Source: Oscillospiraceae bacterium
Lineage (GTDB): Bacteria > Bacillota > Clostridia > Oscillospirales > CAG-272
Direction: 5' to 3'
DNA: 55,788 bases
Assembly: GCA_015064285.1 (NCBI GenBank)
Contig: SVSN01000014.1
Span: 1 to 55,788, forward strand
In this document: positions 17,043-25,640 of the stretch, in pieces
How the letters are laid out: every line of letters begins with the position of its first letter
Numbering within the stretch: position 1 is the stretch's first letter
Notes under the pieces: generated by a model
Told to the model about the DNA's origin: nothing
The model's input: only the letters and a program-made list of their open reading frames with translations
Databases searched by the model: none
Translations under genes and position numbers: made by a program

Positions 17043-18005
17043 ATGCTTAAAAAGAGAATTCTTGTGATCAGCAGCGCCAATATCGACTTTGTACAGCGGA
17101 TGCGCCGGGTTCCCTATTCCGGTGAAACCGTGGTGGAACCGGGGATCGGCTACAGCTATGTGCCCGGCGGAAAGGGCGCCAACTCCGCCATTACCTTTGC
17201 CCGTCTGGGTGCGGACTGCGTATTCGCCTGCAAACTGGGTAAGGACTCCAACGGGAAGCGTCTGGCCGCCATGTACGCCAAGGAAGGCATCGACACACGG
17301 TACATTCTGGAAGACCCGGAAGTGCCCACGGGTCTTGCTTCCATTCTGGTGGAAGAAAACGGCAAGAACCGGATCATTGTGTATCCCGGCGCCAACATGA
17401 CCATAACCCCCGAAGATGTGGAAGAGCCCTTCATCTGCTGTCCCGACGCGCTGTATATGCAGCTGGAAGTGCCTTTTGACACCGTAGTGGAAGCTGTACG
17501 CCGTGCCAACGATGCCGGAATCCCCGTGTTCATCGATGCAGGTCCCGCTTCCGTGGACTACGACCTGAAGCGGCTTGGCAGACTGGAAGTCTTCTCCCCC
17601 AACGAAAGCGAAACCCGGGTCTACACCGGCATCGCTCCCACTACCGAAGAAAACTGCCTCCGTGCCGCCATCAAGCTCTCCTCCATGGTGGACGCAAAAT
17701 ACATCGTGCTGAAGCTGGGCGACAGAGGCGCTTTCCTGTATGACGGCAGAGAATACTACATCGTACCCGCCGAAGAGGTTCCCGTAGTGGATACCACCGC
17801 CGCCGGGGACGTCTTCACCGCTGCGCTGACCTACTGGTATCTGGAAAAAGGCAACATCCTCTCCGCCATGGATTTTGCAGGCTGCGCTGCCGGCATCTCC
17901 ATCTCCCGTCCCGGCGCTTCTCCCTCCGTGCCCACCCTGGCCGAAGTGATGGCATACGCCAAGGAACGCCGTGAAAAGAAGGAAGCCGAAAAGGCCGGTG
18001 AATGA
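17043..18005 (+). CDS. rbsK: Ribokinase-like PfkB sugar kinase
   Basis: Phosphorylates a sugar (ribose to ribose 5-phosphate if a true ribokinase) with ATP in the cytoplasm. The 320 residues carry the PfkB signatures: VPGGKGANSAI (about 39-49) near the N-terminus and VVDTTAAGDVFTAAL (about 249-263), with the catalytic Asp and the anion hole GAGD-like turn. GAAAGAAAGGA precedes the ATG at 17043. There are no ribose transport genes beside it. Instead it starts a run with ruvX three bases downstream and a cyclophilin gene, so the sugar specificity is inferred only from family similarity. Confidence 0.88.
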   Translation: MLKKRILVISSANIDFVQRMRRVPYSGETVVEPGIGYSYVPGGKGANSAITFARLGADCVFACKLGKDSNGKRLAAMYAKEGIDTRYILEDPEVPTGLASILVEENGKNRIIVYPGANMTITPEDVEEPFICCPDALYMQLEVPFDTVVEAVRRANDAGIPVFIDAGPASVDYDLKRLGRLEVFSPNESETRVYTGIAPTTEENCLRAAIKLSSMVDAKYIVLKLGDRGAFLYDGREYYIVPAEEVPVVDTTAAGDVFTAALTYWYLEKGNILSAMDFAGCAAGISISRPGASPSVPTLAEVMAYAKERREKKEAEKAGE

Positions 18006-18008
18006 TCT

Positions 18009-18437
18009 ATGGTAATCGCAGGAATCGACTTCGGCGATGCCCGCACCGGGATTGCCGTATGCGACAAATTTGAAATGATGGCTTCCGAAGCCGGCTGCGT
18101 CCGGGCGGACAGCTATAAGAAAATGCTCGCCGCTGTGGCGGAAAAGATCCTGGAACTGAAGCCGGAACGGATCGTGGTGGGCAACCCCAAGAACATGAAC
18201 GGTTCCGAAGGCCCCAGAAGCGAAAAGTGCAAAGCCTTTGCCAGAGAACTCTCAGAAGCCACCGGTATTGAAACGGTACTGGTGGACGAACGGCTGACCA
18301 CGGTGAGTGCCCACAAAATCCTGTCGGAAAACAATGTCCGGGGCAAGAAGCGCAAGGACACAGTGGACGCCCTCTCCGCCCGGCTGATTCTGGAAGATTA
18401 CCTTACCATGCGGAAGAGACAGGGAGAGACGAATTAA
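18009..18437 (+). CDS. ruvX: Holliday junction resolvase-like RuvX (YqgF)
   Basis: RNase H-fold nuclease family linked to pre-16S rRNA 5'-end maturation and Holliday junction resolution. The 142 residues have GIDFGDARTGIAVCD (5-19), VVGNPKNMNGSEGPRSEK, LVDERLTTVSA and KDTVDALSARLIL, covering the acidic active-site residues. It starts three bases after rbsK. Its last codon and stop (AAT TAA) come from an AATTAAGAATT-type array. Confidence 0.92.
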   Translation: MVIAGIDFGDARTGIAVCDKFEMMASEAGCVRADSYKKMLAAVAEKILELKPERIVVGNPKNMNGSEGPRSEKCKAFARELSEATGIETVLVDERLTTVSAHKILSENNVRGKKRKDTVDALSARLILEDYLTMRKRQGETN

Positions 18438-18459
18438 GAATTAAGAATTGAGAATTAAG
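18431..18459 (+). repeat. AATTAAGAATT-type array bridging two genes
   Basis: GAATTAAGAATTAAGAATTG plus AGAATTAAG ends ruvX and directly abuts the ATG of the cyclophilin lipoprotein, leaving no Shine-Dalgarno for that ATG. Confidence 0.65.
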
Positions 18460-19047
18460 ATGCGTACATTTGTCAAAATCCTGACTGTGCTGCTTGCGGG
18501 GCTGATGCTTTTTTCCGCCTGCGGCGCGGCAGAAGAAAATACAACCACAGAAATTACAGGAGAAACAATTATGGTACAGATCGAAATGGAAAACGGCGGG
18601 ATCATCAAGCTGGAGCTGTATCCCGATAAGGCGCCCATCACCTGCGAAAACTTCGTGAAGCTGGCAAAGGACGGCTTCTATGACGGGCTGATTTTCCACA
18701 GAGTTATCAAGGACTTCATGATCCAGGGCGGCGACCCCACCGGTACCGGTATGGGCGGTGCGGACAAGAACATCAAGGGCGAATTTGCCGTAAACGGTGT
18801 GCAGAACGACATCTCCCACGTCCGCGGCGTAATCTCCATGGCAAGAAGCCGCAGCTATGACTCCGCATCCTCCCAGTTCTTCATCTGCCACGCCGACGCC
18901 AAGTATCTGGACGGCCAGTACGCCGCCTTCGGCAAGGTTATCGAAGGCATGGAAGTGGTGGACGAAATCGCCGAAGTCAAGACCGACTACAGCGACAGAC
19001 CCATGATCGACATGGTAATCAAGACCATTACCGTCATCGAAGAATAA
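18460..19047 (+). CDS. Cyclophilin-type peptidyl-prolyl isomerase, lipoprotein with internal start
   Basis: Catalyses cis-trans isomerisation of proline bonds. The long form (195 residues from 18460) has a signal peptide and lipobox LFSACG near residue 17-22, so it would be a surface-anchored foldase. The cyclophilin domain starts at about residue 38 and contains FHRVIKDFMIQGGDPTGTG and SQFFICHAD. The ATG at 18460 has no Shine-Dalgarno and sits against a repeat. An in-frame ATG at 18571, exactly where the domain begins (MVQIEMENGG), has AGGAG with an ideal 8-base gap. The gene may therefore also, or mainly, make a 158-residue cytoplasmic enzyme. Confidence 0.88.
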   Translation: MRTFVKILTVLLAGLMLFSACGAAEENTTTEITGETIMVQIEMENGGIIKLELYPDKAPITCENFVKLAKDGFYDGLIFHRVIKDFMIQGGDPTGTGMGGADKNIKGEFAVNGVQNDISHVRGVISMARSRSYDSASSQFFICHADAKYLDGQYAAFGKVIEGMEVVDEIAEVKTDYSDRPMIDMVIKTITVIEE

Positions 19048-19208
19048 ACCCGGCTATACACCCGAAACGGTTTGCGAGCGGATCCCTGTCCGACTGGCAG
19101 ACCGTTTTCTGCATTCTCCGGATTTTTTCATTTTTTCTGTTGCAAACCGCCCTGCCGGGACGTATTATGGGTGTCCGGACGAAATCACAGTACAAAGGAG
19201 GCATACCG

Positions 19209-19679
19209 GTGGACAGACAAAGGGAAGCGGAGCGGGTCGTTATGACCTGGGGCACCATGGTGTACCGTGTGTGCTATATGCGGCTGGCGGCGGCGGATCC
19301 CACACTGGCGGACGACGCGTACCAGAATGTATTTCTGACCTGGGTGGAAAAACCGCCGAAGGTCAGTCCGGGCAGTGAACATGAGAAGGCCTGGTTTCTG
19401 CGATGTGCCATGCACCGGTGTGCGGATCTGCTCCGTACCCGGGCCAGATACAGTCATGAGGAACTGACCGAAACCGTACCTGCCCCGGCGGAAGACACCA
19501 CTGAGGTCATGGACGCCCTTCTCTCCCTGCCGGAGAAATACCGGATGCCCCTGTATCTGCATGGGGTATGGGGATGTACCATAGAAGAAACGGCAGCGGC
19601 GCTGGATCTGACCCCGGCAGCTCTGCGGATGCGGCTGACCAGAGCAAGACGGGCACTGGCGGAGATACTGTCAACCTGA
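19209..19679 (+). CDS. ECF-like sigma-70 family RNA polymerase sigma factor
   Basis: Alternative sigma factor. A GTG start at 19209 follows AAAGGAGG; longer in-frame starts are not supported. In the 156-residue product, region 2 spans about 8-75 (AYQNVFLTWVEKPP, KAWFLRCAMHRCADLLR) and region 4 about 100-154 (LPEKYRMPLYLHGVWGCTIEETAAALDLTP helix-turn-helix). The conserved region-2 DDAYQNVF replaces the usual DxxQExFL. It is 14 bases upstream of a membrane protein that is probably its anti-sigma factor. Confidence 0.88.
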   Translation: MDRQREAERVVMTWGTMVYRVCYMRLAAADPTLADDAYQNVFLTWVEKPPKVSPGSEHEKAWFLRCAMHRCADLLRTRARYSHEELTETVPAPAEDTTEVMDALLSLPEKYRMPLYLHGVWGCTIEETAAALDLTPAALRMRLTRARRALAEILST

Positions 19680-19693
19680 TCAAGGAGGAGATA

Positions 19694-21181
19694 ATGAAAA
19701 AAAAGTATTTACTCACCAAGGCGGATGACCTGACACTGGAACCGCCGGACACTCTGCGGGAGGATACCCTTGCGAAAATGGCAGAAGCGGTACAGAGTGC
19801 TCCTGAAAAGAAAAGAAAAACAACCTGGAAAAGACTTCTGTCCTGTGCAGCTCTGGTGGGAGCCATATTCATGCTGATGGGAGTCGGCCACCGGATCACG
19901 GCGAATTATATGACCTTTGCCGCCGGGTATGGTGTCATGAAACAGGCACAGGAGGACATCTACACACTGGTACGCGCGGAAAAGTTCGGTCTGGACAAAA
20001 TTGATGCGGTGTCCATGGTTCCGGTTACGGAGGGGGAATATGCCGGACAATGGAAAGTTACCGTTATGACCACTCTGCAGATCAGCACCGTAGATGACAG
20101 GATACGGATGCAGCTTCACCACCCGGACGGTACGGAATATGATCTGCTCTGTACCCGGGCGGGACCGGATTCTGTCTTTACCGGATACATCGACAATGCC
20201 ACCGCCGGTTCCTATACCGTATACTGGGATACCTTCAAAATCACAATGGAAATGGATTCCATAAGCAACTCCCCCTATGCGGCGTATGAGTATCCCACCT
20301 CTGACGGCATCACCGTCGTCTGCTTTCCCATTGCTGAGGGCTCCGATACACTGATTGTACGCTGCAGCCTGACGCCCAAAAGCAAGGATATGAAATACTG
20401 GGCAGAGCACAGCAGCTATATCCGCTGTATTCCCCAGCAGATCAAAGTGACCGATGCAGCCGGGAATGTATACAATGCATATTATTCATCTGATATATTG
20501 TCTGTCACCAAAACCAGCACTGCATATATCACGGAGTCCATATTCCAGCTGCATACATCAGGCAGTTCTCCCTTTACCAGTCTGCAGACTGAGAACAGAG
20601 ACTCTCCCCTTGCCAGCATTCAGATCGAAAACATCACCCTCCAGGCAGAACTGGAGAATATGCCTGCCAGCCGTATCTCCATTCCCCAAAAGGGAGAAAC
20701 CGTTTCCACGGATATAAATCTGCTGGATACCCATGGCATTTCGCTGACGCTGTCAAAGATCACCAACGATAAGGAAGACTATAAGCTGGGCAGCAATGTA
20801 TTCCCGTCCCTGACGCTGGAAACCGCCTATCCGAAACTCCGTTTTTCGGAAAACATCACTCTGGCAGATATAAAGCTGAACTGCCGCCTGCCGGATGACC
20901 CGGAAACTGTCCGGTATGTACCGTTTTCTGAAAAACATCCGAATCTGCAAATCAAAAAGACCACCGACTGGAATCAGGAAAAACCGGTTGAACACAGTAT
21001 ATTCGCCCTGAACAGCGATGCCCCCAGTCTCCGTCCCTACAACATCCCGGCAAAGGAAGGAGATACCATCGAGGTAATCCCCGGCAGTATGACCCTGACC
21101 CTCTCCGGCGACTGGACAATCCGTTTCGGGGAAAAAGCAGACAAGGGCATCCCGAAGGAAGCCATCAAATACGGCAAATAA
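19694..21181 (+). CDS. Probable membrane anti-sigma factor with large extracellular domain
   Basis: Inferred to hold the ECF sigma factor at the membrane. The ATG at 19694 follows AAGGAGGAG. The 495 residues have a cytoplasmic N-terminus of about 50 (including EPPDTLREDTLAKMAEAVQS), one transmembrane helix (about 54-72, LLSCAALVGAIFMLMGVG) and a beta-rich exterior of over 400 residues with no motif I recognise. The layout resembles DUF4179-type anti-sigma proteins of Firmicutes. No zinc-binding HxxxCxxC is evident. The pairing rests on adjacency and topology. Confidence 0.65.
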   Translation: MKKKYLLTKADDLTLEPPDTLREDTLAKMAEAVQSAPEKKRKTTWKRLLSCAALVGAIFMLMGVGHRITANYMTFAAGYGVMKQAQEDIYTLVRAEKFGLDKIDAVSMVPVTEGEYAGQWKVTVMTTLQISTVDDRIRMQLHHPDGTEYDLLCTRAGPDSVFTGYIDNATAGSYTVYWDTFKITMEMDSISNSPYAAYEYPTSDGITVVCFPIAEGSDTLIVRCSLTPKSKDMKYWAEHSSYIRCIPQQIKVTDAAGNVYNAYYSSDILSVTKTSTAYITESIFQLHTSGSSPFTSLQTENRDSPLASIQIENITLQAELENMPASRISIPQKGETVSTDINLLDTHGISLTLSKITNDKEDYKLGSNVFPSLTLETAYPKLRFSENITLADIKLNCRLPDDPETVRYVPFSEKHPNLQIKKTTDWNQEKPVEHSIFALNSDAPSLRPYNIPAKEGDTIEVIPGSMTLTLSGDWTIRFGEKADKGIPKEAIKYGK

Positions 21182-21190
21182 TCCCACTCC

Positions 21191-21222
21191 AAAACCGCAG
21201 TACCGCCAAGGCTGCGGTTTTT
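21191..21222 (+). terminator. Terminator after the sigma/anti-sigma operon
   Basis: AAAACCGCAG and CTGCGGTTTT form a 10-bp stem ending in TTTTTG. Confidence 0.8.
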
Positions 21223-21230
21223 GCTTTGTC

Positions 21231-21264
21231 AATTCTGAATTCTCAATTCTGAATTCATAATTCC
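21231..21264. repeat. AATTAAGAATT-type array (inverted orientation)
   Basis: AATTCTGAATTCTCAATTCT followed by GAATTCATAATTC lies in the gap before the thioredoxin-like gene. Confidence 0.55.
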
Positions 21265-21313
21265 CATCCCAGCGGGCATACTATTCCCATCCCAACCCAA
21301 AGGAGAACCGGAT

Positions 21314-21745
21314 ATGCCCATTTCCCATCTCGATGCCGATTCCTTCGGCGAATTCGTGGACAGCGATACCCCGGTGCTTGTGGATTTCTACGCCGAGTCC
21401 TGTCCCCATTCCCTTGCCATGACCACCGTACTGGATACCGTAGCCGCCGCACGCCCCGCCCTGCCTGTGGGCAAAGTCAACGTAGATACCGAACCGGATC
21501 TGACCAATGCCTACGTGGTCCGTACCACCCCCACCATCCTGCTGATGAAAAACGGAGACATCTCCTGCCGCTTTACCGGAGAAACAGGTGCAGATGTGCT
21601 CCTGTCCGCCATCGATCAGGAATACAGGGAATCCCCCGGACACGAAGCCCCCTCCATGCTCCATGACTACGTTCCGCACACTGCGCCCCGGATGTACGCC
21701 GACCCCTTCTTTGTTCCGGATCCGACAACGGGAATGTTCTATTGA
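21314..21745 (+). CDS. Thioredoxin-like protein with CxxS active site
   Basis: Thioredoxin-fold protein, cytoplasmic. Residues 1-100 follow the fold: PVLVDFYAES leads into C30-P-H-S33 where CGPC is expected, then VNVDTEPDLTNAYVVRTTPT with the cis-proline. The resolving cysteine is replaced by Ser, so it should work as a monothiol (isomerase- or glutathionylation-like) or as a binding protein. A 40-residue Pro-rich extension lacks a known domain. AAAGGAGAA precedes the ATG. It converges on the phage-like cluster and shares a terminator with it. Confidence 0.78.
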   Translation: MPISHLDADSFGEFVDSDTPVLVDFYAESCPHSLAMTTVLDTVAAARPALPVGKVNVDTEPDLTNAYVVRTTPTILLMKNGDISCRFTGETGADVLLSAIDQEYRESPGHEAPSMLHDYVPHTAPRMYADPFFVPDPTTGMFY

Positions 21746-21762
21746 TGTAAGAAACAAGAGGC

Positions 21763-21821
21763 AAGAAGTACCCTGCGGAAGGTTCTGGCAGTTCCGCGGA
21801 CATCGGGTACTTCTTGTTTTT
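21763..21821. terminator. Bidirectional terminator at the left edge of the phage-like cluster
   Basis: AAGAAGTACCC pairs with GGGTACTTCTT across a 31-base loop and is followed by GTTTTT on the plus strand. The minus side is moderately T-rich. Confidence 0.65.
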
Positions 21822-21834
21822 CAGTTCCTATCTC

Positions 21835-22935
21835 TCACATGACCACCGCCATGGGGGATGCTTTTCTGCTGCCGATCTGCACGGCGGCCGCCCGGATCCA
21901 TTTTCCGTTTACACCTACATAAATGTTGGATTTTGCCACCTCCAGAAGGCCGCTGTCCGTCCAGGGGGAAGCCGTTCCGGCCGTATTTACCGCACATACA
22001 CGGTACCGTACCCCCTCCAGCCCCTCCGGCAGCGTATCCCGGAAACGGTCGGATGCACCGCTGTACAGGATGGAATACCCGGACAGGCTGCCGTCCTTTT
22101 CTTTACCGGCACGTTCCAGCCGGTAGGCTTCAATGGTGTTTACCGGGTCGTCCACCGCCGTCCAGCTGACCGTGACCTTGCCGCCGTCAATCAACAGGGT
22201 TGTACCGATCTGCGCCGGTGCCAGAGGAATGGCCGCATTCCGGCTCACACGCTGTACCGGGGTGACATACCGGTTCAGGGTGACAAAATCCTCCGTGTCG
22301 CTTCCGTCCCAGTCTGCCGGGAATGTGCGGTACTCCATCACCAGACAGACATCGCTGCCCAGCACTTCTTCCCCCAGCGTCACCCGGCAGGAGGTCATCC
22401 GTTTGTTTTCCGCCAGCGTCTGTTCCGTAAAGTCCGTTTCATCCGGCTTCCGCTGCCGCAGGTTTACGCCGGTGACCCAGCCGGTTCTGCCGTCACCCGG
22501 GGTCAGTTCCCATGTCAGTGTATGGGTATATCCGGCATACAGCACCGGTTCCATAACAAAGACAGGCAGGCTCTCGAAGCGGCGCTGGTACACCCGGATC
22601 ACATCGGTTTCGATAGCCCCGGAGGTCATGGTAAACCAGGAGCCCTTTTTCGCAATAAACACCCTGTCCTCTTCCGTATCCCAGGGAATTCTGCACACGG
22701 GTGTATCCCAGCCTTCCATGACATCGAAGGGCACGGTACCGCTGTCCAGCTGCAGGGTTACATAGCTGCGGATGTCCGCCGTTTCCGCCTCATCGGCCCA
22801 GCCCACCGTGATGTACAGATTCTCCGTCAGCCCGTCCCGATAGGCGGCATAGTGGAAGGACTTTCCGTCCAGCCGCAGGGCTATACCGGTATACCGGCCC
22901 ACACAGGTCAGTTTTTCCATTGCATAACAGCGCAT
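21835..22935 (-). CDS. Phage-type tail tip protein with fibronectin III-like region
   Basis: Last gene of the structural operon. The 366-residue product starts at 22935 behind GGAGG. It is beta-rich; residues about 235-335 look like fibronectin type III (VTVSWTAVDDPVNTIEAYRLERA, then YRVCAVNTAGTASPW). A C-terminal NIYVGVNGKWIRAAAVQIG resembles repeats found in tail fibre or adhesion proteins. Position after the Tal and collar-like genes suggests a host-contact protein. No enzymatic motif and no endolysin follows. Confidence 0.65.
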   Translation of the reverse strand: MRCYAMEKLTCVGRYTGIALRLDGKSFHYAAYRDGLTENLYITVGWADEAETADIRSYVTLQLDSGTVPFDVMEGWDTPVCRIPWDTEEDRVFIAKKGSWFTMTSGAIETDVIRVYQRRFESLPVFVMEPVLYAGYTHTLTWELTPGDGRTGWVTGVNLRQRKPDETDFTEQTLAENKRMTSCRVTLGEEVLGSDVCLVMEYRTFPADWDGSDTEDFVTLNRYVTPVQRVSRNAAIPLAPAQIGTTLLIDGGKVTVSWTAVDDPVNTIEAYRLERAGKEKDGSLSGYSILYSGASDRFRDTLPEGLEGVRYRVCAVNTAGTASPWTDSGLLEVAKSNIYVGVNGKWIRAAAVQIGSRKASPMAVVM

Positions 22936-22938
22936 ACA

Positions 22939-23655
22939 TTACGCCTCCTCTGCCAGCAGGATGAAGATTTCCCCCTCCGCCGGTACCTCCGGCAGGACCG
23001 TTCCGTAACGGATATTGCGTACGGCAGGAGCGCCTGTGGTATCGTTTTCCGCCTGCAGGACACCGGTCATTCTGCCGCCGGTTCTGGGCATCAACTCTTC
23101 CGCCGCCATACCGCCCACTGCCCCCGCATCCGCCGCATATGCCACAGACTGGAGACTGCTTACGGGAGAATCCACTGCCCCGCACACCGATTTGGAGAAA
23201 CGACGGTCGCTGATCATGGCATCCTCCACCGCTGCTGTGCCTGCCGGCACCTCCACACTGGCCAGCAGCAGATCCCACACTGTTTCACTGCGGGTAATCC
23301 CGGAAAAATCCTCTCCGAACAGGAGCACAAAACGGCCTTCCGTACGGTACAGACGAAGGATCACCTGATAGCGGTGTCCCGCTTCCACTGCCGCTGTAAC
23401 CGCTTCCTTCACCCATGCCATGTGGCCGTCAATCCAGCCGCAGCCGGGACGCACCGTCAGCGCCAGTCCATCTCCGGGCATCACCTGCAGATACCCATCC
23501 GAGGGACAGATCACCCCGTCGGAATAGAAGCATTTCATCATTCTGGCAAAAAACGCGGCATCCACCGCTTTGTCCCCTCTGGGGAACCCGTCTATCGTTT
23601 CCACCACCGACGTGGAGTCAAACATCCCGCCGGTTACGTTGATCGTTGTCTGCAT
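22939..23655 (-). CDS. Phage-type baseplate or receptor-binding protein
   Basis: 238 residues with an N-terminal motif TINVTGGMFDSTSVVETIDG and MPGDGLALTVRPGCGWIDGHMAW. This matches the layout of upper baseplate or appendage proteins encoded after the tail hub in siphophages of Firmicutes. A short PRTGGRMTGVLQAENDT segment resembles phage fibre repeats. AAAGGATAA precedes the ATG. The exact structural role is inferred from position. Confidence 0.7.
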   Translation of the reverse strand: MQTTINVTGGMFDSTSVVETIDGFPRGDKAVDAAFFARMMKCFYSDGVICPSDGYLQVMPGDGLALTVRPGCGWIDGHMAWVKEAVTAAVEAGHRYQVILRLYRTEGRFVLLFGEDFSGITRSETVWDLLLASVEVPAGTAAVEDAMISDRRFSKSVCGAVDSPVSSLQSVAYAADAGAVGGMAAEELMPRTGGRMTGVLQAENDTTGAPAVRNIRYGTVLPEVPAEGEIFILLAEEA

Positions 23656-23686
23656 ATTCTGTTATCCTTTCTCTCACACAGATATT

Positions 23687-24739
23687 TTACGCCAGCGCCG
23701 TTTTCAGCCGGATCACCGAATCCCCGAAACAGGGATACAGGCGCACCATGCCGCCCTCCTGCACCACATCCAGCGCCGTCAGACGGGCCGCGGTACGGAC
23801 AGCCGTGGCGGGGGAATAGATCTCGCAGATGTCCCCAAGCCCGTAATCCGTACCGAAACGGGGTTCCACATCATATTCGGCAATACAGCTCAGACGGTAC
23901 CGTGCGCCTGCCGCATCCAGAAGTGCCTCGCCCCGTCCGGTCAGCGCCGCCAGATAGGCTTCATTCGTATCATAATCCTCCGGGCGCAGGTCTGCAGCTT
24001 TTTTATAGCTCTCCCTGCGTTCTTCCGGTGTTTCCGCCCGGTCCACCGTTACCACGGTTCCGTCACCGCCTTCCACATAGATCCGGCTGTACGCATCCTC
24101 CCGGTACAGTTCCTCTTCCAGGCTGGCGATATTGCCGAATTCTTCACTGAAAATGGCACGGTTCACACCGGGTTCACTGTCCAGGCTTCTGTCCGTTCCC
24201 GTCACCAGCGCAAAGAAAAGTCTGCCGTCCTTCATGGTGATGGTATAGGAAGCGCCTGAAACGGCCAGAGTCTCGTGGATCCATTTGCCCAGGCGGTCAC
24301 CTGCCTTCATACTGTACTGTGCCGTCTCTCCCGCCACCGGCATCGCGTCCTCCACCAGCAGAGGCAGTCCCTCCGCCCAGTCTCCCAGTGCCGCCATAAC
24401 CGCTTCCGCTGCCGTACCGCTGTATACCGTATCCGCTGACGCTACCCGGTCGTACAGCAGACATTCCAGCAGCCGTCCTTCCAGCTGCAGCAGCCCGTCC
24501 CGGCAGATCAGGGTTTCAATCCGGCCGCAGCGTTCCCTGTCGCACAGATACACCGCCTGTGACGCCAGAGCCAGCAGCACCGCACTGTTTTCTCCACTGC
24601 CGGGCATTCCCTCCGTCAGGGGCAGCACCACAGTGAAGGAGCCGCATTCATGGTACCGCAGGGCCCACACCACCGAAACCGCCGTATCCACCGGCAGGGA
24701 AATAGCTGTAAAATTCCTGTCCAGAAAATACAGTTCCAT
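23687..24739 (-). CDS. Siphophage tail hub protein (Gp37-like, Tal)
   Basis: 350-residue tail-tip protein related to the ReqiPepy6 Gp37-like family, the N-terminal part of tail-associated lysin-type hubs. It begins MELYFLDRNFTAISLPVDTA and includes the characteristic YDTNEAYLAALTGRGEALL and YDVEPRFGTDYGLGDICEIY near the C-terminus. It lacks the C-terminal peptidase or lysozyme domain that Tal proteins often have. It starts behind GAGGAGG, 10 bases after the Dit gene. Confidence 0.82.
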   Translation of the reverse strand: MELYFLDRNFTAISLPVDTAVSVVWALRYHECGSFTVVLPLTEGMPGSGENSAVLLALASQAVYLCDRERCGRIETLICRDGLLQLEGRLLECLLYDRVASADTVYSGTAAEAVMAALGDWAEGLPLLVEDAMPVAGETAQYSMKAGDRLGKWIHETLAVSGASYTITMKDGRLFFALVTGTDRSLDSEPGVNRAIFSEEFGNIASLEEELYREDAYSRIYVEGGDGTVVTVDRAETPEERRESYKKAADLRPEDYDTNEAYLAALTGRGEALLDAAGARYRLSCIAEYDVEPRFGTDYGLGDICEIYSPATAVRTAARLTALDVVQEGGMVRLYPCFGDSVIRLKTALA

Positions 24740-24748
24740 AGTTCCTCC

Positions 24749-25633
24749 TCAGATTCCGTAGTACAGAGGCGTATAGGACAGGCCGGCAGAAAGGTATTCC
24801 GCACCGCTGTCCGCCGTCACACTGACCGAATTTTCGCCTGTCTGCAAAAGGAAAAAATCGCTGTCCCGGTGGAAGGTGAACCGTCTCTCTCCGTTGATCC
24901 AGAGGTTCCGGTACCGGGGACGGGTATCGATGAGGGCTTCCTGGCCGTCTTCCAATACCGTCTGCAGCCGTATGAAGGCGTCCCCGCTCCGCAGCACGGG
25001 ATTTTCCACCCGTCCGCCCGATGCCGTCAGCTTTGCCGTAAAGCCGCAGGGGGCGTCTCCCGGATTGATCACCGTTGCCGTGTCCGTAGTCCGGAAGTAT
25101 CCCGCCGCCATACCCGCGCCTTTCCAAAAATTCATGGGAAAGGTCAGAAGAGGCAGCGACTGCCAGAACTGTACTTCTTGCGGTTTTTCATCCCGGTAAA
25201 AGGGATCCGGTGCCAGAAACGGCAGATATACCTCTGTGGGCGTAAAGAAATTCGCCTGCCGGAACTCCGGTTTGCCGCAGGGGATCACACCGATACACCG
25301 GGTCACACCGGACAGGGTCACTTCCATCTCCAGTGTGTGCAGCGGGTTCATGATGGCGCAGACCCGGCGGCGCACCTCTCCCTCATCGCCATGTACTTCC
25401 GCCGTAATGCCCATATACCGTTCTCCGAACCGGCGGGTTACCGGATGGCCTCCCGTTCCGTCTGCATAGGGTTCTGTTTCCACAAACAGTTCCGTGGCGC
25501 CGAACCCTTCCAGTCCCTCTTCCAGCAGCCGCAGATGGGCGCCGGCCCCGGGAGAGATCAGCAGGGTACGCCCACTCTCCCCGTCGGTAATCCGGATTCT
25601 GTAGACTGCGCCGTCCTGTATTCCGTTCGTCAT
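24749..25633 (-). CDS. Distal tail protein (Dit, phage tail family)
   Basis: Ring protein joining tail tube and tip. In 294 residues it has an N-terminal belt domain (RRFGERYMGITAEV, RRRVCAIMNPLHTLEMEVTL) and a C-terminal galectin-like part (LWINGERRFTFHRDSDFFLLQTGENSVSV). The ATG at 25633 has GAGG five bases upstream; a GTG two codons earlier is also possible. It lies directly downstream of the tape measure gene, the standard order. Confidence 0.85.
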   Translation of the reverse strand: MTNGIQDGAVYRIRITDGESGRTLLISPGAGAHLRLLEEGLEGFGATELFVETEPYADGTGGHPVTRRFGERYMGITAEVHGDEGEVRRRVCAIMNPLHTLEMEVTLSGVTRCIGVIPCGKPEFRQANFFTPTEVYLPFLAPDPFYRDEKPQEVQFWQSLPLLTFPMNFWKGAGMAAGYFRTTDTATVINPGDAPCGFTAKLTASGGRVENPVLRSGDAFIRLQTVLEDGQEALIDTRPRYRNLWINGERRFTFHRDSDFFLLQTGENSVSVTADSGAEYLSAGLSYTPLYYGI

Positions 25634-25640
25634 AGTCACC

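Noticed and set aside
21746-21834. Attachment site at the left edge of the phage-like cluster
   Set aside because: The only structure is a terminator hairpin; no matching direct repeat was found near 35361-35514.
21814-24150. 778-codon open frame antisense to the tail tip genes
   Set aside because: Same reasoning: shadow of the Tal, baseplate and tip genes.
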